Positions 1 to 6,539 of a stretch of DNA of 9,982 nt are shown piece after piece; the first letter of the stretch is position 1, and each line of letters begins with the position of its first letter. The position numbers and the translations under genes were made by a program. The notes beneath the pieces were generated by a model. That model had not been told where the DNA came from. It saw only the letters and a program-made list of their open reading frames with translations, and did no database searches. Source of the stretch: Clostridia bacterium (GTDB lineage: Bacteria; Bacillota; Clostridia; Oscillospirales; CAG-272); NCBI GenBank assembly GCA_017520365.1, contig JAFXFQ010000138.1, forward strand, positions 1 to 9,982, written 5' to 3'.

Positions 1-453
1 AGAATATGTGATCTCGGAGGGAATAACAGGCTCTCCGATAGACTCGCAAAGCTCCTTGAACATCTCACGGTCCTCTGCGCGCTCAATGGATGCACTGGAG
101 GTACCGAGAAGCTTAACACGGCACTCCTTGAGAATGCCCTTCTTTTCAAGCTGCATTGCAAGATTAAGACCTGTCTGACCGCCGATACCGGGAATAATAG
201 CATCGGGACGCTCGTGACGGATGATCTTAGCCACGTACTCAAGGGTAAGAGGCTCCATATATACCTTGTCGGCAATGATGGTGTCTGTCATGATAGTTGC
301 AGGATTGGAGTTGCAGAGAACGACCTCGTAGCCCTCTTCCTTGAGAGCAAGGCAGGCCTGTGTGCCGGCGTAGTCAAACTCAGCAGCCTGACCGATAACG
401 ATAGGGCCGCTTCCGATAATGAGAATCTTCTTGATGTCGGTTCTTTTTGCCAT
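1..453 (-). CDS. carB: Carbamoyl-phosphate synthase large subunit, N-terminal part
   Basis: This is the first 151 residues of the large subunit of carbamoyl-phosphate synthase; the rest lies beyond the left window edge. The enzyme makes carbamoyl phosphate from bicarbonate, ATP and ammonia delivered by the CarA glutaminase, feeding pyrimidine and arginine synthesis in the cytoplasm. The start MAKRTDIKKILIIGSGPIVI and the following EFDYAGTQAC, NSNPATIMTD and GGQTGLN segments match the first pre-ATP-grasp domain of CarB, including the conserved SNPATIMTD turn. The ATG has a good ribosome binding site (CGGAGGAA on the minus strand, about 7 nt upstream). It lies 31 bp after the pyrC stop on the same strand, so the two genes are probably co-transcribed. 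carA is not between them, which is less usual. The family call is secure; the missing C-terminal part cannot be judged. Confidence 0.96.
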   Translation of the reverse strand, partial: MAKRTDIKKILIIGSGPIVIGQAAEFDYAGTQACLALKEEGYEVVLCNSNPATIMTDTIIADKVYMEPLTLEYVAKIIRHERPDAIIPGIGGQTGLNLAMQLEKKGILKECRVKLLGTSSASIERAEDREMFKELCESIGEPVIPSEITYS

Positions 454-484
454 CTTTCTATTCCTCCGAAATTTTATGATTAAA

Positions 485-1699
485 TTATTTATCAGCTTCG
501 TAAACCGGCTTGCCGTTATGGACAGTAAGGACGCATTCGGCAAACAGGGTGTCACCCTCAAAGGGTGTTGCGCGGCCCATGGAGAGGAATTTCTCCGGGT
601 CCACCGTATATTCGCTTTCAAGACTCCAGACTGTGAAGTCTCCGCCGTTTTCGATACCGAAGCGCTTGCGGGGATTTACACTCAGGAGCTCGATAAGCTT
701 TTCAAGGGTTATTATACCCGTTTTAACAAGGTGTGTGTAACAGAGAGAGAAGCAGGTCTCAAGGCCCACAATACCGAAAGCACTCTTTTCAAGGCCCTTT
801 GACTTTTCCTCTGCAGAATGAGGCGCGTGGTCTGTGGCTATCATATCGATAGTGCCGTCGATGATACCCTCGATAAGTGCTTTTCTGTCCTCCTCGCCGC
901 GGAGAGGGGGATTCATCTTGAAGCGGCCCTCCTCCTTAAGATCCATATCCGTGAGGATAAGATAGTGGGGGCCTGTTTCACAGGTTACGTCAACGCCCTC
1001 AGCCTTGGCTCGTCTTATTGCCTCCACGGTCTCCTTTGCGGAGATATGGCAAACATGGTAGGCACAGCCTGTCTCCTTTGCAAGGCGAAGATCGCGCTCC
1101 ACCTGCAGATATTCGCTCTCGGAGCAGATGCCGCGGTGGCCGTGTGCTTTCGCATACTCGCCCTTGTGGATGTAGCCTCCCTCAAGAAGGTCGTTTACCT
1201 CGCAATGTGCAACTATCATCTTGCCCAAAGCCTTTGCTCTTATCATTGCCTCTCTCATCATCTCCTCGGACTGCACTCCGCGGCCGTCATCGGAACATGC
1301 GATGCAGTCGGGAGCCATGCCCTCAAGATCTGACATAGTCTCGCCTTTTTGGCCCACGGTTATGGAGCCGTAAGGAAGCACCTTTACAGAGGCGTCTCTT
1401 TCAATGATTTCGTTCTGCGCCCTGAGAGACTCGATGCTGTCGGGCACGGGGCTCAAATTCGGCATTGTGCAGGCCGCTGTATAGCCTCCTCTTGCCGCCG
1501 CTGCGGAGCCCGTTTTTATGGTTTCTTTATAAGAAAAGCCCGGCTCACGGAAATGCACATGCACATCACAAAAGCCGGGGAAAACAGCATATTCACAAGT
1601 ATTGAAACGGGAAAAAATACCCTCTTCCAAAAAACGGGAGACGGAAGGAAGCTCTGTATCGGATATCATAACCATCTTCGCCTTGAGCTTGTCGGACAT
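485..1699 (-). CDS. pyrC: Dihydroorotase, type I (amidohydrolase family)
   Basis: Dihydroorotase closes N-carbamoyl-aspartate to dihydroorotate, the third step of pyrimidine synthesis, in the cytoplasm. The 404-residue protein shows all the type I metal-site motifs: DVHVHFREPG with H47 and H49, SDDG with D137/D138, AHCE with H165, HVCHIS with H218, and ATDHAPH with D290. It also has the substrate-binding stretch MNPPLR near 262-267. The length is slightly below the usual ~425. The shortfall is in the N-terminal part before HVH (46 residues), which does not resemble the usual small beta-domain start; the catalytic barrel looks complete. The ATG at 1699 is preceded by GGGAGGA about 7 nt upstream, supporting this start. 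Its leader carries a PyrR-type attenuator (1721-1824), so UMP/UTP-responsive control is inferred. It appears to be the first gene of an operon continuing into carB. Confidence 0.95.
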   Translation of the reverse strand: MSDKLKAKMVMISDTELPSVSRFLEEGIFSRFNTCEYAVFPGFCDVHVHFREPGFSYKETIKTGSAAAARGGYTAACTMPNLSPVPDSIESLRAQNEIIERDASVKVLPYGSITVGQKGETMSDLEGMAPDCIACSDDGRGVQSEEMMREAMIRAKALGKMIVAHCEVNDLLEGGYIHKGEYAKAHGHRGICSESEYLQVERDLRLAKETGCAYHVCHISAKETVEAIRRAKAEGVDVTCETGPHYLILTDMDLKEEGRFKMNPPLRGEEDRKALIEGIIDGTIDMIATDHAPHSAEEKSKGLEKSAFGIVGLETCFSLCYTHLVKTGIITLEKLIELLSVNPRKRFGIENGGDFTVWSLESEYTVDPEKFLSMGRATPFEGDTLFAECVLTVHNGKPVYEADK

Positions 1700-1720
1700 A
1701 TCTTTTTCCTCCCTTATAAC

Positions 1721-1747
1721 AAAAAAATCTTGCCGAAACCGACAAGA
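1721..1747 (-). terminator. Intrinsic terminator in the pyrC leader
   Basis: On the minus strand an 8-bp stem (TCTTGTCG / CGGCAAGA, one G-U pair, loop GTTT) is followed directly by seven U residues, just before the pyrC ribosome binding site. A terminator in this position, inside the leader of the gene it precedes, indicates attenuation rather than an operon end. Its 5' arm can instead pair with an upstream leader segment (see the 1735-1824 entry). Confidence 0.85.
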
Positions 1748-1824
1748 CTAACCCAAAATGGCGCAACACTCCTGCGCTTTCGTGTATACCCGTCTTGCCG
1801 ATCTCTCTGTATCGCCTTAAAGAC
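1735..1824 (-). promoter_or_regulatory. PyrR-type attenuator: anti-antiterminator hairpin and antiterminator
   Basis: Two mutually exclusive folds are visible on the minus strand. In the first, a 5' hairpin has outer stem GUCUU/AAGAC (1824-1820 with 1796-1792), an internal loop, inner stem CGAU/AUCG (1814-1811 with 1802-1799), a bulged A at 1810, a C-G closing pair and an AGAGA loop. This resembles the known PyrR-binding hairpin, whose loop consensus is NGNGA closed by C-G with a bulge. In the second, 14 bases at 1805-1792 pair without a gap (three G-U pairs) with 1748-1735, the 5' side of the terminator, forming an antiterminator. The shared strand means that stabilising the first hairpin frees the terminator. 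UMP-loaded PyrR does this in Bacillus pyr leaders. The fold is seen; PyrR binding is inferred, and no pyrR gene is in the window. Confidence 0.75.
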
Positions 1825-1831
1825 TACCGAA

Positions 1832-1860
1832 AGTATACTACTATTTTTTCGTTTTGTCAA
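1832..1860 (-). promoter_or_regulatory. Sigma-A-type promoter for pyrC-carB
   Basis: On the minus strand a consensus TTGACA (1860-1855) is separated by 17 bp from TATACT (1837-1832). The predicted transcript start is near 1825, immediately before the first base of the PyrR-type hairpin. That agreement between promoter and RNA fold strengthens both calls. Confidence 0.8.
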
Positions 1861-1872
1861 TAATTATAACGC

Positions 1873-1887
1873 TTTTTTTGAAAAAAA
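1873..1887. other. T7-G-A7 tract between divergent promoters
   Basis: Seven T, one G and seven A lie between the two divergent -35 boxes, about 13 bp from the leftward one and 15 bp from the rightward one. The position fits an A/T-rich UP element usable by both promoters or a bent segment. It could also act as a weak hairpin, but no gene ends here, so a terminator role is unlikely. The function is inferred from composition and position only. Confidence 0.4.
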
Positions 1888-1902
1888 TGTTGATTTCGAT
1901 TG

Positions 1903-1932
1903 TTGACAAGCCACACGGGGCTATGATATAAT
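1903..1932 (+). promoter_or_regulatory. Sigma-A-type promoter for the purine operon
   Basis: A perfect TTGACA (1903-1908) and a perfect TATAAT (1927-1932) are 18 bp apart. The -10 box also carries the extended TGn element (TG at 1924-1925). The predicted start is near 1939, giving a leader of about 185 nt that contains the ZTP riboswitch. Such a near-consensus promoter fits a gene set controlled mainly after initiation. Confidence 0.88.
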
Positions 1933-1943
1933 TTGTGATGTAG

Positions 1944-1967
1944 GCGGCTTTATCCACATTCTGCCGC
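1944..1967 (+). repeat. Short inverted repeat GCGGC / GCCGC in the purine leader
   Basis: GCGGC at 1944-1948 and GCCGC at 1963-1967 can form a 5-bp stem with a 14-nt loop, between the main promoter and the second -10 box. It could be a 5' mRNA hairpin, a protein operator, or chance. It does not resemble the Bacillus PurBox (CCGAAC-TTCGG). Confidence 0.35.
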
Positions 1968-1976
1968 TGATATAAT
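1968..1976 (+). promoter_or_regulatory. Second extended -10 box, possible downstream promoter
   Basis: TGATATAATT is repeated exactly here, 44 bp after the copy that forms the -10 of the main promoter. The upstream -35 position is poor (around CTTTAT at 1948), so any activity would depend on the extended TGn element. A transcript from it would begin near 1983, only about 10 nt before the riboswitch aptamer, and would still include the whole switch. Confidence 0.45.
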
Positions 1977-1992
1977 TAATATAGAAGAATAA

Positions 1993-2066
1993 GGCTCCCT
2001 GCGACTGACGGAAAATCGTGGATCACCACGGTGGAACAGGGACATAATTCAGCCGACCGTCTGGGC
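1993..2066 (+). promoter_or_regulatory. ZTP/ZMP riboswitch (pfl motif)
   Basis: This RNA senses ZMP/ZTP, the AICAR nucleotides that build up when 10-formyl-tetrahydrofolate is short, and usually turns purine or folate genes on. Visible elements are P1 UCCCUG/CAGGGA (1996-2001 with 2037-2042), P2 CGUGG/CCACG (2017-2021 with 2026-2030), and the conserved-type ACUGACGG and GGUGGAAC segments. The downstream block GCCGACCGUCUGGGC (2052-2066) matches the family's 3' core. GACGG (2007-2011) can pair with CCGUC (2057-2061) as the pseudoknot; relative to the familiar GGCG/CGCC form this is a compensated change. P3 is GCC/GGC (2052-2054 with 2064-2066). The terminator starts inside P3, so ligand binding and termination compete. 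Position directly before purE fits the class well. Confidence 0.92.
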
Positions 2067-2098
2067 GCACTTATTTCCCAAAATAAGTGCGCCCTTTT
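2063..2098 (+). terminator. Riboswitch-controlled terminator before purE
   Basis: A perfect 14-bp stem (GGGCGCACTTATTT, 2063-2076, with 2081-2094) has a CCCA loop and is followed by four U residues. Its first bases, GGGC, are also the 3' arm of riboswitch helix P3. In known ZTP switches the ligand-bound aptamer resists strand invasion by the terminator, allowing read-through; the same ON logic is inferred here. Confidence 0.92.
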
Positions 2099-2124
2099 AT
2101 CAACTTGGAAAGGTATAAACAGTT

Positions 2125-2613
2125 ATGAGAAAAGTTGGAATCGTTATGGGAAGCGACAGCGATCTCCCCATCATCAAAAAAGCTACAGATACTCTGAAGG
2201 CTCTTGATATCCCCTTCGAGGTGCACATATATTCTGCACACAGAACGCCCGACGAGGCGAGAGATTTCGCACGCGGTGCAAGAGATGCCGGCTTTGGCGT
2301 TATTATTGCGGCAGCAGGCATGGCGGCTCATCTCGCAGGTGCTATTGCGGCTAACACTACCCTCCCCGTTATCGGTATTCCCTGCAAGGGACCTAATTTC
2401 GACGGCATTGATGCTCTTCTCTCTACTGTTCAGATGCCCTCCGGCATTCCCGTGGCTACTGTTGCAGTTAATGGTGGAGTCAATGCCGCTTTGTTGTCTG
2501 CGCAGATCCTCGCCGTTTCCGACAGCGAGGTAGCAGCAAAGCTTGATGCAAAGAGAAAGAGTGACGCTGCTGCCGTTCTCGCAAAAGATGCAGCAGTTAT
2601 GGAGAATCTCTGA
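2125..2613 (+). CDS. purE: N5-carboxyaminoimidazole ribonucleotide mutase, class I PurE
   Basis: Class I PurE moves the carboxylate of N5-CAIR to carbon 4, giving CAIR, in the cytoplasm. It forms homo-octamers in characterised members. The 162-residue protein has the usual length and order: MGSDSD at 8-13 (phosphate binding), SAHRTP at 37-42 with the catalytic-type H39, and AAAGMAAHLAG at 62-72. The start is supported by GGAAAGG about 11 nt upstream and by the immediate VGIVMGSDSD beginning. It is the first gene after the ZTP riboswitch. Class I PurE normally needs PurK to supply N5-CAIR; purK is not in the window and may lie elsewhere. The gap to the next gene is 33 bp. Confidence 0.97.
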   Translation: MRKVGIVMGSDSDLPIIKKATDTLKALDIPFEVHIYSAHRTPDEARDFARGARDAGFGVIIAAAGMAAHLAGAIAANTTLPVIGIPCKGPNFDGIDALLSTVQMPSGIPVATVAVNGGVNAALLSAQILAVSDSEVAAKLDAKRKSDAAAVLAKDAAVMENL

Positions 2614-2646
2614 ATCCCTGACCTAAGAAAGGAAAAGACATAGTAT

Positions 2647-4071
2647 ATGGGCGGCTTTTTCGGAGCAGTTTCAAAGCGTGATGTCATTGCCGACGTTTTC
2701 TACGGCACCGACTATCACTCTCATCTGGGCACCCGTCGCGGAGGTATGGCGGCATACTCGCAGAACACGGGTCTCCAAAGAGATATCCACAATATTCAAA
2801 ATTCCCCCTTCAGAACGAAGTTTGAAAACATTTTCGAAGAAATGGAGGGCACAGGCGCCATCGGCTGTATCAGCGACAGCGATCCTCAGCCCCTTCTCTT
2901 CCGTTCAAAGCTTGGCAAATTCGCCATAAGCGCAACAGGACTTATCAACAACGCCGAAGCGCTTATAAGCAAATATCTTTCCGAGAGTGGCGGACATCTC
3001 AGCGCCATGACAGGCGGTAAGGTCAACACGGTCGAGCTTGTAGCAGCCATCATCAACCAGTTCGATTCCTTTGAAGAGGGCATCCGATTCGTACAGGACA
3101 AGATCGACGGTTCCATCACCATCCTCATTCTCAAGGAGGGTGGCTGCCTCATCGCAGCCCGAGACCGACTGGGCAGGCTCCCCGTTCTTATTGGCCGTGA
3201 TGAAGAGGGCTACTGCGTTACCCTGGAATCCTTCGCCGCCGAAAAGCTGGGCTACGCCATAGAAAAAGAGCTTGGCCCCGGCGAGATCGTTGAGATCAGC
3301 GCCGACGGCATCACTCAGCTCTCCCCTCCCGGAGAAGAGATGCGCATCTGCTCCTTCCTCTGGTCCTACTACGGCTACTCCACCGCATCTTACGAGGGAG
3401 TAAACGTTGAGGTCATGCGCTACAGAAACGGTATGATCATGGCAGAGCACGATAAGGAGGCAGGCAACGCCGAAAACATCGATTTTGTTGCAGGCGTTCC
3501 CGATTCGGGAACACCTCATGCCATCGGATATGCAAATCAGAGCCACGTGCCCTTTGCACGTCCCTTTATCAAATATACACCCACTTGGTCCAGAAGCTTC
3601 ACACCCACAAAGCAGGCCGAAAGAAACAAGGTGGCGAAAATGAAGCAGATGCCCGTTCACGAGCTTATCGATGACAAAAAGCTCCTCTTCGTTGACGACT
3701 CCATCGTTCGCGGCACACAGCTGAGAGAAACGGTAGACTTCCTCTACTCCAACGGAGCAAAGGAGGTACATATGAGAAGCGCTTGCCCCCCTATTATGTA
3801 CGGATGCAAGTATCTCAACTTCTCCCGCGCCACAAGCGAGCTTGAGCTCATCACAAGAAGCACCATTCTTGAGCTTGAAGGCGAGGAGGGCTTTAAGTAC
3901 CTTGAGGAATACAGCGACTCCTCCACCGAGAGAGGTCAGCGCCTCAGAAAGACTATCTGCGAGAAGCTCAATTTCGCTTCTCTTGAGTTCCAGTCTCTTG
4001 AGGGTATCGTCAAGGCCATAGGCGTTGATCCCTGCAAGCTCTGCACCTACTGCTGGAACGGCAAGGAATAA
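2647..4071 (+). CDS. purF: Amidophosphoribosyltransferase-like protein lacking the catalytic Cys
   Basis: PurF transfers ammonia from glutamine to PRPP, giving phosphoribosylamine, the first purine step. This 474-residue protein has the full two-domain layout. The PRPP loop LLFVDDSIVRGTQ (346-358) is intact, as are cysteines matching the four Fe-S ligands of Bacillus-type PurF: C235, C387, and C466/C469 in the C-terminal CTYC. The N-terminal Ntn glutaminase domain is altered. It begins MGGFFG where active enzymes have Cys-Gly-Val-Phe-Gly after processing, so Gly replaces the nucleophile. The oxyanion segment HNGNL appears as ATGLI, losing Asn. A TAG two codons upstream of the ATG excludes a longer N-terminus. 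It may use free ammonia, rely on a separate glutaminase, or have another role. Similar MGGFFG proteins are recalled from Clostridia and Bacteroides, so this is probably a subfamily trait. The ribosome site AAAGGA is rather far, about 13 nt. Confidence 0.88.
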   Translation: MGGFFGAVSKRDVIADVFYGTDYHSHLGTRRGGMAAYSQNTGLQRDIHNIQNSPFRTKFENIFEEMEGTGAIGCISDSDPQPLLFRSKLGKFAISATGLINNAEALISKYLSESGGHLSAMTGGKVNTVELVAAIINQFDSFEEGIRFVQDKIDGSITILILKEGGCLIAARDRLGRLPVLIGRDEEGYCVTLESFAAEKLGYAIEKELGPGEIVEISADGITQLSPPGEEMRICSFLWSYYGYSTASYEGVNVEVMRYRNGMIMAEHDKEAGNAENIDFVAGVPDSGTPHAIGYANQSHVPFARPFIKYTPTWSRSFTPTKQAERNKVAKMKQMPVHELIDDKKLLFVDDSIVRGTQLRETVDFLYSNGAKEVHMRSACPPIMYGCKYLNFSRATSELELITRSTILELEGEEGFKYLEEYSDSSTERGQRLRKTICEKLNFASLEFQSLEGIVKAIGVDPCKLCTYCWNGKE

Positions 4072-4115
4072 AATACAAAAAATAAAAAAGAACATATAAA
4101 ACGAGGTAAAGAATT

Positions 4116-5168
4116 ATGCATGCAGATTCCAGAAGCGAAAGCTACGCAGCAGCCGGCGTTGATATTACCGCAGGCTATAAGGCTGTAGAGCTTATGAAGA
4201 AGCACGTTGCAAGAACCAGAAACGAAGGCTGTCTCGATGATGTTGGCGGATTTGGCGGATGCTTCGGTCTTCCCGTTGCAGGTATGGAGGAGCCAGTTCT
4301 CGTTTCCGGCACCGACGGATGCGGTACCAAGGTAAAAATGGCTATCCTCATGGACAAGCACGACACCATCGGTATTGACGCTGTTGCAATGTGTGTTAAC
4401 GACATCATTTGCTGCGGTGCACGTCCCCTCTTCTTCCTTGACTACATCGCATGCGGCAAGAACATCCCCGAAAAGATCGCTGCCATCGTTGGCGGCGTTG
4501 CTGAGGGCTGTGTTCAGTCCGGCGCTGCTCTCATCGGCGGTGAGACCGCAGAGCATCCCGGTATGATGCCCGTCGAGGAGTACGACCTCGCAGGCTTTGC
4601 TGTAGGTATCGTTGACAAAAAGAAGATCCTTGACAACAATAGAATGGCAGAGGGCGACATTGTTATCGCTCTCGCATCCACAGGTGTTCACTCCAACGGC
4701 TTCTCTCTCTGCCGCAAAGTATTCGACATCGACAATAACCCCGATTCTCTCTATGTTGCAAATGAGAAGCTTTCGGGCAAGTGCATCGCCGAAACTCTTC
4801 TCACACCCACAAAGATCTACGTAAAGTCCGTTCTCGCACTTCTTGAAAAGGTAGACGTTAAGGGTATCTCCCACATCACAGGCGGCGGCTTCTATGAGAA
4901 TATCCCCAGAAGCATTCCCGACGGCCTCTGCGCCGTGATCGATAAGAGCGCCGTAAAGGTTCTCCCCATCTTCGATCTCATCATGGAGACAGGCAATATT
5001 CCCGAGCGCGATATGTATAACACCTATAATATGGGTGTCGGTATGAGCATCGTTGTACCCGCAAGCGACGTTGAAACAGCTCTTGAGATCCTCAAGGCTC
5101 ACGGCGAGGATGCTTACGTTATCGGCAAGATCGTAAAGAGCAACGACACAAAGATCGAGCTCAACTGA
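4116..5168 (+). CDS. purM: Phosphoribosylformylglycinamidine cyclo-ligase (AIR synthetase)
   Basis: PurM uses ATP to close FGAM to aminoimidazole ribonucleotide, the fifth step, in the cytoplasm. The 350-residue product has the expected family length and signature blocks: SGTDGCGTK at 64-72, DAVAMCVNDI at 88-97, FFLDY at 106-110, LIGGETAEHPGM at 139-150 and TGGGFYENIPR at 255-265. The last lies in the nucleotide-binding half shared with PurL. The start is supported by CGAGGT about 8 nt upstream, after an A-rich 44-bp gap following purF. Its TGA stop overlaps the ribosome binding site of purN 7 bp further on, suggesting translational coupling. That true TGA stop also argues against general TGA reassignment in this genome. 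Confidence 0.98.
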   Translation: MHADSRSESYAAAGVDITAGYKAVELMKKHVARTRNEGCLDDVGGFGGCFGLPVAGMEEPVLVSGTDGCGTKVKMAILMDKHDTIGIDAVAMCVNDIICCGARPLFFLDYIACGKNIPEKIAAIVGGVAEGCVQSGAALIGGETAEHPGMMPVEEYDLAGFAVGIVDKKKILDNNRMAEGDIVIALASTGVHSNGFSLCRKVFDIDNNPDSLYVANEKLSGKCIAETLLTPTKIYVKSVLALLEKVDVKGISHITGGGFYENIPRSIPDGLCAVIDKSAVKVLPIFDLIMETGNIPERDMYNTYNMGVGMSIVVPASDVETALEILKAHGEDAYVIGKIVKSNDTKIELN

Positions 5169-5175
5169 GGATACT

Positions 5176-5784
5176 ATGGCTGAAAAGAAAGCAAGGATCG
5201 CCGTTCTCGTTTCGGGCGGCGGAACAAATCTTCAGGCACTTATAGACGCACAGCATTCAGGAATCATCAAAAGCGGCGAGATAGCTCTCGTTATCTCCAA
5301 TAAAGAAGGCGCATACGCCCTTGAAAGAGCGGCAAAGGCCGCTATCAAAACGGCGGTCGTTCTCAAGAAGAGCTACAGCGACGCTCTCGGCTTTGAGGAG
5401 GCAATCAAGGCTCTTCTCAAGGAAAACGAGATCGACGTTATCGTTCTTGCAGGCTTTATGTCCATCCTTTCCGAAAGCTTCACAAGTGCTTATCCCGAAA
5501 GAATAATCAACGTACATCCCTCTCTCATCCCCTCCTTCTGCGGTGCCGGCTTCTACGGACTCCGCGTTCACGAGGCGGCCCTCGCTTACGGCGTTAAGGT
5601 CACCGGTGCCACCGTCCATTTCGTAAACGAGATCCCCGACGGCGGAAAGATCATTATGCAAAAGGCAGTTGCGATCGAAGAGGGCGACACCCCCGAAATT
5701 CTCCAAAGGAGAGTAATGGAAGAGGCAGAGTGGATAATTCTGCCCGAGTCCTGCGAGAAGGTCTGCGCATCCATCATCAAATAA
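5176..5784 (+). CDS. purN: Phosphoribosylglycinamide formyltransferase 1
   Basis: PurN transfers a formyl group from 10-formyl-tetrahydrofolate to GAR, the third purine step. The 202-residue protein shows SGGGTNLQ at 13-20 (phosphate loop), the catalytic block INVHPSLIPSF with N112 and H114, and VHFVNEIPDGG with the catalytic Asp at 155, so all three classic active-site residues are present. FCGAGFYGLRVHEA at 121-134 replaces the enterobacterial FPGKGMYG form, a version I recall from Clostridia. The ribosome site TGAGGA (5166-5171) overlaps the purM stop, placing the ATG at 5176. The next gene follows after 22 bp. Confidence 0.97.
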   Translation: MAEKKARIAVLVSGGGTNLQALIDAQHSGIIKSGEIALVISNKEGAYALERAAKAAIKTAVVLKKSYSDALGFEEAIKALLKENEIDVIVLAGFMSILSESFTSAYPERIINVHPSLIPSFCGAGFYGLRVHEAALAYGVKVTGATVHFVNEIPDGGKIIMQKAVAIEEGDTPEILQRRVMEEAEWIILPESCEKVCASIIK

Positions 5785-5806
5785 TTTTTATATTGAGGAT
5801 ATACAA

Positions 5807-6520
5807 ATGAACGTATACGAAACAAAAACAATGGCAGAGCGCCTTTGCGGTAATACATACCCCGGCCGCGGCATCGTTCTCGGTGTTACCGCCGACGGTA
5901 AGAAGTCTGTAGCGGCTTATTTCATTATGGGCCGCAGTGTAAACTCCAGAAACCGCGTTTTCTGTGAGGAACCCGACGGAATCAGAACTGAGGCACACGA
6001 CCCCAGCCTTATGTCCGATCCCCACCTTATCATCTACCATCCCGTTCGCGAGATCGGCGAAGGCCTTATCGTAACAAACGGCGACCAGACAGATACTATC
6101 TGGGAGTACCTTGCAAAGGGCGAGAGCTGGGAGGCAGCTCTCCGTACCCGCCAGTTCGAGGACGACAAGCCTAACTGGACACCCCGCATCTCCAGCCTCC
6201 AGGCAAGAGACGGCTCCTATAAAATGTCCATCCTCAAGGCGGCAGACCCTGAGGGCAACGCGTGCGCAAGATTCTTCTACGAGTACCCCGCCACCGCAGG
6301 TGTAGGTCACTTCATCCACACCTACGTTTGCGACGGCAACCCCGTTATCCCCACCTTCCAGGGCGAGCCCGAGAGAGTATCCATTCCCGATACCATCGAC
6401 GAATTCACAGATATGCTCTGGACAAGCCTTGATGAAAACAATAAGATCTCCCTTTTCGTAAGATATACAGACCTCGAGACCCGCGACACAGAGCAGGTCA
6501 TCATCAACAAGCACGAATAA
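5807..6520 (+). CDS. purO: IMP cyclohydrolase, stand-alone PurO-type
   Basis: This 237-residue protein belongs to the PurO-like IMP cyclohydrolase family, known from archaea and some Clostridia, which closes FAICAR to IMP, the last de novo step. It is unrelated to the N-terminal cyclohydrolase domain of bifunctional PurH. Recognisable blocks are PGRGIVLG at 19-26, MGRSVNSRNRVF at 41-52, VTNGDQTDTIW at 89-99, the PNWTPRIS stretch near 122-129 and GVGHFIHTY at 165-173. It is cytoplasmic, with no signal peptide or membrane segment. The start has TGAGGA about 7 nt upstream. It lies directly before a stand-alone AICAR transformylase gene, so the pair does the work of PurH with two proteins. The family assignment is from remembered motifs; the neighbouring gene strongly supports it. 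Confidence 0.87.
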   Translation: MNVYETKTMAERLCGNTYPGRGIVLGVTADGKKSVAAYFIMGRSVNSRNRVFCEEPDGIRTEAHDPSLMSDPHLIIYHPVREIGEGLIVTNGDQTDTIWEYLAKGESWEAALRTRQFEDDKPNWTPRISSLQARDGSYKMSILKAADPEGNACARFFYEYPATAGVGHFIHTYVCDGNPVIPTFQGEPERVSIPDTIDEFTDMLWTSLDENNKISLFVRYTDLETRDTEQVIINKHE

Positions 6521-6539
6521 TAAGGAACGGTACGAAACA

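Noticed and set aside
214..483. Plus-strand frames over carB and pyrC (for example 214-483, 419-802, 818-1333, 1349-1906)
   Set aside because: They are shadows of the clearly recognised minus-strand carB and pyrC genes; no ribosome sites or family motifs.
2063..2098. End-of-operon terminator
   Set aside because: It lies between a promoter and purE with no gene ending before it, and shares bases with riboswitch helix P3, so it is an attenuator.
2905..4095. Long minus-strand open frame of 396 codons antisense to the purF-like gene, with similar ones at 4047-5102, 5777-6625, 6504-7304, 7812-8480 and 9091-9792
   Set aside because: They mirror the codon register of real genes that avoid TTA, CTA and TCA, which would be antisense stops. 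Their translations are low-complexity Cys/Val/Ala-rich and match no family.
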